Source of the DNA: Paraburkholderia gardini
Lineage (GTDB): Bacteria > Pseudomonadota > Gammaproteobacteria > Burkholderiales > Burkholderiaceae
Reading direction: 5' to 3'
Length of the DNA: 64,000 nt
Assembly (NCBI RefSeq): GCF_907164575.1
Contig: NZ_CAJQYY010000009.1
Location: 124,001-188,000 of the forward strand
A program made the translations under genes and the position numbers. The notes beneath the pieces are model-generated. The model searched no databases and was not told the DNA's origin. It saw only the letters and a program-made list of their open reading frames with translations. Below are positions 58,218-64,000 of this stretch, in pieces. How positions within the stretch are numbered: the stretch's first letter is position 1; each line of letters opens with the position of its first letter.

Positions 58218-59298
58218 GCTTGTTTCACTGCGCAGGCGGATGCTCGGGCTGGGACAAATTCAACTCGCCGAGCGAGCCGGAATTGCGCAAGGAACTCTCT
58301 CAAAGCTTGAACAGGGACTTCGGCCGGCTACGGACGACGTAATAGAGAAATTGGGCGTCGCGTTGGACTGCCCGGTTTCTTTCTTTTGCCGTACGGAGCG
58401 CGTGTACGGCGCGCCGCTGAGTGCGCACCCGATGTTTAGGAAGCGAGCGGCGACCGGACAAAAGGTGATCGACAAATTGATCGCTGAGATCAATGTCCGC
58501 ATTGGCCATGTCAGAACTTTACTGGAAAGTGCAGATATCGCACCGGAGTTACCGTTTCCGCACTATGACCTCGATGATTTCAACGGGGATACGGCACATA
58601 TAGCACGCAATGTCCGTCGCGCCTGGTATATGCCGTCCGGTCCCGTTAGTAATTTGGTCGAGTATGCCGAAAGGGCGGGATGCATCGTCGCCTTCTGTGA
58701 AATGGCAGACGCTGGAGTGGACGGCATTAGCTACCGTGTTGCCGGGCTTCCGCCGTTGATTTTTCTAAACAAAGATCGACCAGCCGATAGACAGCGGTTC
58801 TCGCTCGCGCATGAACTCGGACACCTTGTGATGCACGACTATCCGACGCCGAGCATGGAGGAGGAAGCAGATCAGTTCGCATCCGAATTGCTCATGCCAG
58901 CCGACGATATTGGGCCGTATCTTGGCAATCTCACATTGGAAAAAGCTGCCTATATGAAACCGTTCTGGAAGGTTTCGATGGCAGCCTTGATTGTGCGCGC
59001 AACGTCACTTCATCGGATCGACAGCAACAAATCACAATGGCTTTGGCGACAGATGTCGAGCCGTGGTTATCGAACTCAGGAACCGCAAGCACTCGACTTC
59101 GCCCCTGAAACGTCTACGGTCATGAACGGCTTGATCAACAACCTAACTACGAACCTCGGGTATTCGGACGAAGACCTCGTTGGCGCGCTTTGCCTTCATT
59201 TCGAAGAGCTGGCTCGACTATATGGTCTACGTCCTCAAGGCGGTCTCAGGCTAGTGAAGCAGGACGGGGCAACGCCGAAGCAAATCGCTCGCAACTGA
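58156..59298 (+). CDS. XRE-family regulator with ImmA/IrrE metallopeptidase domain
   Basis: This 380-residue protein has an N-terminal helix-turn-helix (LRRRMLGLGQIQLAERAGIAQGTLSKLEQG) and a COG2856 zinc peptidase domain with HELGH at about 219-223, preceded by FLNKDRPADRQRFSLA. ImmA proteins cleave repressors in ICEBs1, and XRE-ImmA fusions are proposed antitoxin/regulators. The likely target is its own repressor or the unknown partner. Two starts are possible, 58156 and 58171; neither has a strong ribosome-binding site, which fits coupled translation from the preceding gene. Confidence 0.8.
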   Translation: MGHGKMELKTRQPLAETFRPELVSLRRRMLGLGQIQLAERAGIAQGTLSKLEQGLRPATDDVIEKLGVALDCPVSFFCRTERVYGAPLSAHPMFRKRAATGQKVIDKLIAEINVRIGHVRTLLESADIAPELPFPHYDLDDFNGDTAHIARNVRRAWYMPSGPVSNLVEYAERAGCIVAFCEMADAGVDGISYRVAGLPPLIFLNKDRPADRQRFSLAHELGHLVMHDYPTPSMEEEADQFASELLMPADDIGPYLGNLTLEKAAYMKPFWKVSMAALIVRATSLHRIDSNKSQWLWRQMSSRGYRTQEPQALDFAPETSTVMNGLINNLTTNLGYSDEDLVGALCLHFEELARLYGLRPQGGLRLVKQDGATPKQIARN

Positions 59299-59442
59299 GC
59301 GAAACGGGCGCAAACCGCACGAGCACGAAAGTTTGCACCATCCAGTCAAGGCGGCGAACGACGCCGCCGACGACTTGCGTCGAAACTGCGTCGTTTAGGA
59401 GCGCCGGTCGTCCCGCACCCCTCCCGACGGATCAATGCGTTA

Positions 59443-59468
59443 GAAATGCGTCGTTTGCGACGCATTTC
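59443..59468. terminator. Hairpin between convergent genes, putative terminator
   Basis: GAAATGCGTCG and CGACGCATTTC pair perfectly around TTTG. It lies between the convergent XRE-ImmA gene and the gene at 59523. No long T-run follows. A similar GAAACTGCGTCG occurs about 65 bases before it. Confidence 0.5.
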
Positions 59469-59522
59469 AGCGTGATCGAACAACGTCGCCTTGTGGGACT
59501 TGTGTCCTGCGGCGGTCTGGAC

Positions 59523-60041
59523 TCAAGGGAGGTCCGGAATCCGCCCGTCGAGCCAGTCCGACCAGTCCCACACATATATGCAGTCGCCGCAGCCATCTGG
59601 GTCAAACAACGGCAAGCACCACATCCGCCACCACTCCCTCAATTCCTCCCGCAGGGGCTGGGGCACGTCCGCGATCTGCACTGCGTACGGCTTGCCTGCG
59701 TCCTCGATCACGGGCACGACTTGCTGCAGAACCTGACGGTCGTCCCGGGTCAGAGGGGTGTGCAGGCCCAGCGCGAACCGCAACCGCCGTCGCTCCCATG
59801 CCGGCTTCAAAAACCGGTGAGAGCCGTCAGCGTTCCAGCCGTGCTTCGCGACCATCGTCAGTCGGGAGCCAGCGGGCAGACCTAGGACATTCTGCACTTC
59901 GTAGCGTTCGACGCCGATCGCCAGTGCCGACAGCTGGTCGTCCTCCGGCGTGCCAAGCACCGGGTCACGTCCAACCAGATCGAGGAGTGTCTGTCGGGCT
60001 TCGCGATACTCCTGGCGATTCTGGATGATGCACACAGTCAT
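59523..60041 (-). CDS. hypothetical protein with a HigA-like N-terminal segment
   Basis: This 172-residue protein is unrecognised as a whole. Residues 5-48 (IIQNRQEYREARQTLLDLV, then GTPEDDQLSALAIGVERYE) resemble the N-terminal segment of HigA-type antitoxins, which has an 'EY..A..ri..L.....pgTpE.deL..La.lie.YE' pattern. The C-terminal 120 residues have no helix-turn-helix; they contain LREELREWWRMWCLPLFDPDGCGDC. It may be a diverged regulator or an immunity-type protein. It is the last of three leftward genes. Confidence 0.5.
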   Translation of the reverse strand: MTVCIIQNRQEYREARQTLLDLVGRDPVLGTPEDDQLSALAIGVERYEVQNVLGLPAGSRLTMVAKHGWNADGSHRFLKPAWERRRLRFALGLHTPLTRDDRQVLQQVVPVIEDAGKPYAVQIADVPQPLREELREWWRMWCLPLFDPDGCGDCIYVWDWSDWLDGRIPDLP

Positions 60042-60198
60042 GGTTCGCCCCCGGGAATAATGCTACCAATGTACCGGCCAGCGGGCCGCCTGCTGTTCGT
60101 TATCACCTCGGCGTGCCGCGGACCCAGCCCGCAGAGTGCCAAGTATGCGCGAGATCGAAATCCGGCCCCCGCACGGGTCGGCAGGGGCAGTTGACAAC

Positions 60199-60621
60199 TC
60201 ACCAGGTCGCTTCGCGATCGTCCAGAAATTCCTCTCGCGCAACAGCGATCACCCGCGCCGGATCGTCAATAAAGATTTCCGCGGGCGTCCGGTCATCAAG
60301 CAACGCATGCGGCGAATACAGCCAGAACGCCCGTCTCCAGCCTCCGCGATCGTCTTCGCGGAGCAGGACGGCCAGGAGTCCGGCAACGTCCTTCCGGATT
60401 GCGCCCGAGCGTTGGAACTGGAAGTCGGGGTAGAGGAAGCAATGCCGGGACGCAGACCACACTCCCAGCAAATCTCCGCTTGCTTGCGCCCGGATCGCAG
60501 ATGTTGGGGCTTCAGGGCCTGGCGCCTCGCCGACCAGCACGGCAACCCGGAGATCGTCGGGCCATCCCTTCTCAAGCAGTTCGTCACGGAACTCGATCGC
60601 CAACACGGTCCTTGACTCCAA
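60199..60621 (-). CDS. MbcA/ParS/Xre-toxin-binding-domain-like protein (putative antitoxin)
   Basis: This protein of up to 140 residues has a C-terminal part that fits the toxin-binding domain of Xre/MbcA/ParS antitoxins: YPDFQFQRSGAIRKDV, LLAVLLREDDRGGWRRAFWLYSPHALLDDRTPAEIF and DPARVIAVAREEF. Such proteins neutralise RES toxins. The N-terminal helix-turn-helix seems to be missing, and the RES gene is 2.8 kb away, so the pairing is uncertain. The start is unclear: TTG at 60621, GTG at 60606 and TTG at 60603 are all possible near AAGG. It starts one base after the previous gene's stop. Confidence 0.6.
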   Translation of the reverse strand: MESRTVLAIEFRDELLEKGWPDDLRVAVLVGEAPGPEAPTSAIRAQASGDLLGVWSASRHCFLYPDFQFQRSGAIRKDVAGLLAVLLREDDRGGWRRAFWLYSPHALLDDRTPAEIFIDDPARVIAVAREEFLDDREATW

Positions 60622-60622
60622 G

Positions 60623-61054
60623 CTATAGCTTTAACGACCACTCAACTTTCAATTGGTGGTTGGAACTCGCACGAGGCTGCCAAGGGAGGCAAGGAGCAAT
60701 GGTGCCGTCTGTGGTGACATATGAAAACCAAGTCACGCCGTCTTCGCAATAGCTCCTGATATCGGCAATCGCGTTCATGACACATCGCTCGTCTTCCATT
60801 GGTTGCATCTGAAATGCATAAACGCGACTGCACCCGGCTTCGAGTTGCTCAACTACTTCGAGAACGTCCTCGGCCTTTGTCACAAGGTAGGTGCCCACGG
60901 GTAGTGAATCTTCTTCGATGTCCTCGCGGGTGTGCTGAATCAAAAAGCAAGGGGATTCGCTAGAGACGGCCACGCATCGGAAGGCGGTGTAGGGGCTGAA
61001 TAGCTGTCGGCGTACGGGATTCTTTTCTTCCCAAGTCGTCTGAGTCAAAAGCAT
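60623..61054 (-). CDS. hypothetical protein
   Basis: This 143-residue protein is unrecognised. It opens MLLTQTTWEEKNPVRRQL and has PYTAFRCVAVSSESPCFLIQH and DVLEVVEQLEAGCSRVYAF. It is soluble, with no motif I can name. Its ATG at 61054 is well separated from the divergent XRE gene. The next gene starts one base past its stop, which suggests an operon with the MbcA-like and HigA-like genes. Confidence 0.5.
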   Translation of the reverse strand: MLLTQTTWEEKNPVRRQLFSPYTAFRCVAVSSESPCFLIQHTREDIEEDSLPVGTYLVTKAEDVLEVVEQLEAGCSRVYAFQMQPMEDERCVMNAIADIRSYCEDGVTWFSYVTTDGTIAPCLPWQPRASSNHQLKVEWSLKL

Positions 61055-61155
61055 GGCTGTGCTGGGTGTCTACCATGAGCACGAGTGCAGAACCACTCGC
61101 ATCTGGCGCCTATAGTAAAAATGCTAATCTTAGTATGTAGAATCAAAGTATGCAA

Positions 61156-61182
61156 CAACGGACATTTCATGGATGTCCGTTG
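61156..61182. promoter_or_regulatory. Perfect 27-base palindromic operator over the XRE start codon
   Basis: CAACGGACAT and ATGTCCGTTG are exact inverted repeats with seven bases between them. The ATG of the right arm is the start codon of the XRE gene. A TAGAAT at 61138-61143 could be the -10, but no good -35 is visible. Autoregulation by the XRE protein is likely. Confidence 0.6.
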
Positions 61183-61424
61183 CTCCCACACAGTGCCGCC
61201 TGGTTGCCATTTTCGCCGCTAACGTTCGGCGAAGACGCATCGAGTTAGATCTCTCGCAAGAGGCCCTTGCAGAGAGGGCCGGCATCCATCGTACGTATGT
61301 TGGGATGTTGGAGCGCAGCGAAAAGAACGTGACGATCTATAACATCGAGCGTATCGCTGACGCTCTGGGGGTCGAGCCAGCATCGCTGTTGCAGGATCGC
61401 AAGAAATCGGCGCGTCGAGCGTAA
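61173..61424 (+). CDS. small XRE-family helix-turn-helix regulator (controller-protein-like)
   Basis: This 83-residue protein consists of one Cro/CI-type helix-turn-helix (FAANVRRRRIELDLSQEALAERAGIHRTYVGMLERSEKN, then IYNIERIADALGVEPASLL). Size and sequence resemble the controller proteins of restriction-modification systems, but no methylase or restriction gene of that kind is adjacent. Its ATG at 61173 is embedded in a 27-base palindrome. It may instead regulate the recombinase module or the three divergent genes. It is the only rightward gene in this part of the island. Confidence 0.8.
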   Translation: MSVAPTQCRLVAIFAANVRRRRIELDLSQEALAERAGIHRTYVGMLERSEKNVTIYNIERIADALGVEPASLLQDRKKSARRA

Positions 61425-61620
61425 GCGGCAACGACGGCAATTCGTTGACGGGTTGGGGAAAACATCAACTTCCGCGCGCGAGCGTGGCTTGTCTGCGTAA
61501 AATGGGACCGCGGCAACGCAGCCAGAATGCTTGATAACCGCAACCTGCGCCATTTCAGCGTCGAACTGCACCATTCCCAAGTCTGACGTTTTCCTTCTGT
61601 AAGCTGCTGTCCGCTCGCCA

Positions 61621-62055
61621 TCACTCCACCCCTTTGGTTCGGTCGCGCGGTGGCTTGGGCAGGGGGGCATTTAGCATCATCACCGTCACCCCCTTGAGCT
61701 CGGCGTTGTGCGCCCAGGTCACGAATTGCTCCAAGAGCAGTTGGTTTTGCATTTCGAGACGCTCGACCTTGGCCTTGTAACGTTCGACCTGCTCAAGGGC
61801 GGCCCGGACACGTTCGTCCCGAGGCTGACCGCCTTCGCCCTTCCAGGTGCCCCGCAAAGCGTCTTTCTTCAGCGAGAACGCGTTGGCAATTTCCGTGTAT
61901 TCCGCGAACGTGAACCGCGAGTACGTGTGGCCGGTATCCTTCCGGATCGCGTCAATCAGCAGGTCCCAAGTCAATTTGCCTTTCCAACGATCCAGAGTAT
62001 CGAGCACAAGCTTGATACGCTCTGCGGTCAAATCAGGTGCGCGGGTTTTCTTCAT
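61621..62055 (-). CDS. small coiled-coil protein of a recombination module (GmtX/TnpC-like)
   Basis: This 144-residue protein has an N-terminal helical part (LTAERIKLVLDTLDRWKGKLTWDLLIDAIRKDTGHTYSRF) and a predicted coiled coil near residues 85-110 (RAALEQVERYKAKVERLEMQNQ). Its ATG overlaps the stop of the large recombinase gene by four bases (ATGA). Small helical partners after a large tyrosine recombinase are known in gamma-mobile-trio systems (GmtX) and Tn554-like elements (TnpC). The precise family is a guess from size, order and overlap. Confidence 0.5.
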   Translation of the reverse strand: MKKTRAPDLTAERIKLVLDTLDRWKGKLTWDLLIDAIRKDTGHTYSRFTFAEYTEIANAFSLKKDALRGTWKGEGGQPRDERVRAALEQVERYKAKVERLEMQNQLLLEQFVTWAHNAELKGVTVMMLNAPLPKPPRDRTKGVE

Positions 62056-64000
62056 GGCAGCAGCTTTTGGTCCTCGGCTTTGAGGAAGTAGACGGGTTGC
62101 GTGGACTCAGCGGTAATCAGGGCAGCGTTCTCCAGGTTGAGCCGAATCCGAGCTCCGCGTTCTACCGACGGGTCGTCCATTAAAGACAGGAGGGCGTTCA
62201 CGCGCTCCAGCGTCCTTGATTGATGCACCACCCAGACATCGGCACCGTATTCTTCGTCGTTCAACGCCTCCCGCGCCTCATTCAGAAGGAACTCGGTTTC
62301 TTCCTTCAGCAGGCGCAAGTTGGCTTCCTTGTGCGCATCGCCTTTGACGCACTCCTGCTCCTCGCAGTTTATGCAGTCGCGGTACATCTGACATGGCTCG
62401 CTAGCGAAGTTGTGCATGCACCAGCCATATTCCGTCGTATGGGCGGCGACGACCCCAAACCTCTTGAACTCGCCACGCGTTATCAGATCCCGCGTCGCCG
62501 CAGGAACAAGGCCGGCTGTAAAACCCGCCTTCAGAGCTTGACTGATGGGTGCCTGAGCCTCGTCCGAGCTCATGTGGTCATAGGCCCTGTTCTGACGAAC
62601 GTCCTTACGACCGGAGAAGATAGCGATCTCTGCGTTGCTAAGACCGCCCAACTGGGCGAGCATGTTCAGGTAATGCCGAAGAGCATGACTTCGGAGCTCG
62701 ATGGGCGAACCGTCGTCCTCCGTGTAGTTGAAGCGCTCAAAGATCGAAGACCGACCCTCCCGTGCCCCGAGCGGATTCGTTATCGAGCTGTAGTCGACGC
62801 AAGTAATCATGCAGAGGTACGTCGCCTTCTGCGAGTGCATCTCGTTTGTCCGGATGATGGCCACGGCGTCCTTGCAAAGAAGCTCGGGAGCACCCGGAAC
62901 GAACGGAAAGGTCTCTGGAAGCATTGCCAGTACCGCGAGCTCAACGTCTTCGAACCGGTACCCAGCCTTGCGACCGGCAAGCTGAACTTTCGGCAACTCA
63001 GCCGTCATCCGAGCCCAAGTGTTAGCCTGGTCAGTCGCATCCTCATCTCCCCACAGGATCAGCGCCACTTCTGCTGCCGTAAGGACCTCTTGACCGCGGA
63101 GGTGCGCCGCGCCGTCGTGAAGGTAAAGCGTGTTCGGGTTGTCCGTGTACCACGCTGCTATATTTTTGGCGGGTGCTGTCACTTTCAGCAGGTTGGAAAT
63201 AGCCTGCCTTGCCACTGGGACCATCTGGGTGGGGAGCCATTTCGTCGTGTCCTTCGCACCTTTGGACCCCGCCCAGCGGAGGCCAAGCTTTCCGTCGAAT
63301 CTCCCGTCGCCCTCGACCAGACAGTTGCGCGCCAGTCGGAGCACCTCGTTGATCCGCTCCGGCGCACAGAGCATCACCGCCAGGTAGCTGGACACCGCCA
63401 CGTCTGCCGGTTGAACCGCCTCCTGGAAGATACCGCCTAGCGCCCGTAGCACCGCTGCGGAAGGTAACTTCTCCTGGCGAGCATCGAGAGCCTCTTTAGA
63501 GATTCGCGAACCGAGCTCCCGAGGCCTCTTCATCCCATGGACCCATGTCTGCCGAAGCGAGATGAAGCCTTTCGAATTCATGAATTCCGCAATCAGCTGC
63601 AGTTGGCCGGCAATACGGTAAGCCACCGCATCCGAGACCTGCTTTTTGGCTAACTCGACCGCAGTGTTCAGCACCTCAACGTTAACCGCCGTCGGGCGCG
63701 ACGCCTTGTTCCATTCTCGCAACGCCGCCTCTAAACATCGAAGAGCTGCGATGCGCTGAGCTTGAGACGTGACTGGGCGCTTATCGTGAAGGTAGACGAT
63801 AGTCGCCTTCGCGAAGTCCAGAAACGGATGTGGCAGGCTCGGCTCGGGCCTGTCTTCGCGGGATGCTTCGAGGGTGCTGAACACAACCCGATTTACTTTG
63901 TTCTGTCCTTTGACGTATCCGACTTCCCAAGCGTTCTTATCGAACTGCTCCCGGGCACCAAGCACGTCCGAATTCCTGCAGAGCGCAATGAAAGCCTCGA
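62052..64000 (-). CDS. large tyrosine recombinase/integrase, partial (GmtZ/TnpB-like)
   Basis: At least 649 codons are open to the window edge; a GTG at 63965 is unlikely to be the true start because the frame upstream (EAFIALCRNSDVLGAREQF) is protein-like. The C-terminal half has the tyrosine recombinase pattern: HALRHYLNMLAQLG with the H-x-x-R pair, SGRKD where LGH is usual, and the nucleophile in RAYDH. A cysteine cluster (CMHNFASEPCQMYRDCINC) near the end is a zinc-binding-like feature of very large integrases. It probably moves the island. The 5' end and any third gene lie outside the window. Confidence 0.7.
   Translation of the reverse strand, partial: EAFIALCRNSDVLGAREQFDKNAWEVGYVKGQNKVNRVVFSTLEASREDRPEPSLPHPFLDFAKATIVYLHDKRPVTSQAQRIAALRCLEAALREWNKASRPTAVNVEVLNTAVELAKKQVSDAVAYRIAGQLQLIAEFMNSKGFISLRQTWVHGMKRPRELGSRISKEALDARQEKLPSAAVLRALGGIFQEAVQPADVAVSSYLAVMLCAPERINEVLRLARNCLVEGDGRFDGKLGLRWAGSKGAKDTTKWLPTQMVPVARQAISNLLKVTAPAKNIAAWYTDNPNTLYLHDGAAHLRGQEVLTAAEVALILWGDEDATDQANTWARMTAELPKVQLAGRKAGYRFEDVELAVLAMLPETFPFVPGAPELLCKDAVAIIRTNEMHSQKATYLCMITCVDYSSITNPLGAREGRSSIFERFNYTEDDGSPIELRSHALRHYLNMLAQLGGLSNAEIAIFSGRKDVRQNRAYDHMSSDEAQAPISQALKAGFTAGLVPAATRDLITRGEFKRFGVVAAHTTEYGWCMHNFASEPCQMYRDCINCEEQECVKGDAHKEANLRLLKEETEFLLNEAREALNDEEYGADVWVVHQSRTLERVNALLSLMDDPSVERGARIRLNLENAALITAESTQPVYFLKAEDQKLLP

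Noticed and set aside
45457-61552. CGCAACCTGCGCCA present at 45457-45470 and at 61539-61552, considered as attachment-site direct repeats
   Set aside because: A 14-base match within about 18 kb is close to what chance gives (roughly 0.6 expected), and the flanks diverge. It is not sufficient evidence for att sites.
61245-61670. A 141-codon leftward frame opposite the small XRE gene
   Set aside because: It overlaps a clear helix-turn-helix gene on the other strand, has no domain and has an unlikely amino-acid composition.

Overview
The window reads as chromosomal DNA of a high-GC betaproteobacterium of the Burkholderia/Paraburkholderia group. Supporting signs are the order rapZ-hprK-ptsN-hpf-rpoN-lptB-lptA-lptC-kdsC-kdsD, the prs/tRNA-Gln/ispE/lolB cluster, a CydP-type small oxidase gene beside cydAB, and a HrcA/CIRCE site in front of rpoH. 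The species is not determined.

From 1 to about 43.8 kb the sequence is densely packed core genome. It starts with the end of nagA, an N-acetylglucosamine operon (NagB-II-type SIS deaminase, a three-domain PTS phosphocarrier, the GlcNAc transporter) and cydA-cydB with cydP. Next come rpoH under a perfect CIRCE, a PagL-type lipid A deacylase, leuA behind a leucine-rich leader peptide, and ybiB. A fumarylacetoacetase-family hydrolase and a zeta-class GST isomerase follow, then ftsY, rsmD, coaD, a YfhL-type ferredoxin, hisC, pth, rplY, prs, tRNA-Gln(UUG), ispE, lolB and a TPR protein. After mutM and mutY lies the PTS-Ntr/sigma-54/LPS-transport block (rapZ, hprK, ptsN, hpf, rpoN, lptBAC, kdsCD). 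The core part ends with a KefB-type antiporter, apt, a LysE exporter, a Nudix protein and purU.

After the purU terminator the character changes. From about 44.2 kb to the window edge there is an accessory island rich in nucleases, small regulators and toxin-like proteins. A leftward array of seven genes (46.7-52.4 kb) encodes a PIN-like protein, an XRE regulator, an HNH and a GIY-YIG nuclease in translational overlap, an Apea-like HEPN protein, a DUF3800 protein and a second HEPN protein. It is followed by a two-gene Gabija-like defence system (OLD/TOPRIM nuclease plus a compact UvrD-like helicase), a RES-domain putative NAD+-degrading toxin, a pair made of an unknown protein and an XRE-ImmA/IrrE metalloprotease, three leftward genes including an MbcA/ParS-like putative antitoxin, and a small XRE regulator whose start codon lies inside a long palindrome. 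The right edge carries a small coiled-coil protein overlapping a very large tyrosine recombinase that runs off the window. This arrangement resembles multi-gene recombination modules (gamma-mobile-trio or Tn554-like) and is the likely mobility machinery of the island.

The most novel part is probably the seven-gene nuclease array. I know of no named system with this composition, and whether it is one system or several stacked ones cannot be decided from one sequence. In the core, the leuA leader peptide and the rpoH CIRCE are the clearest regulatory elements.
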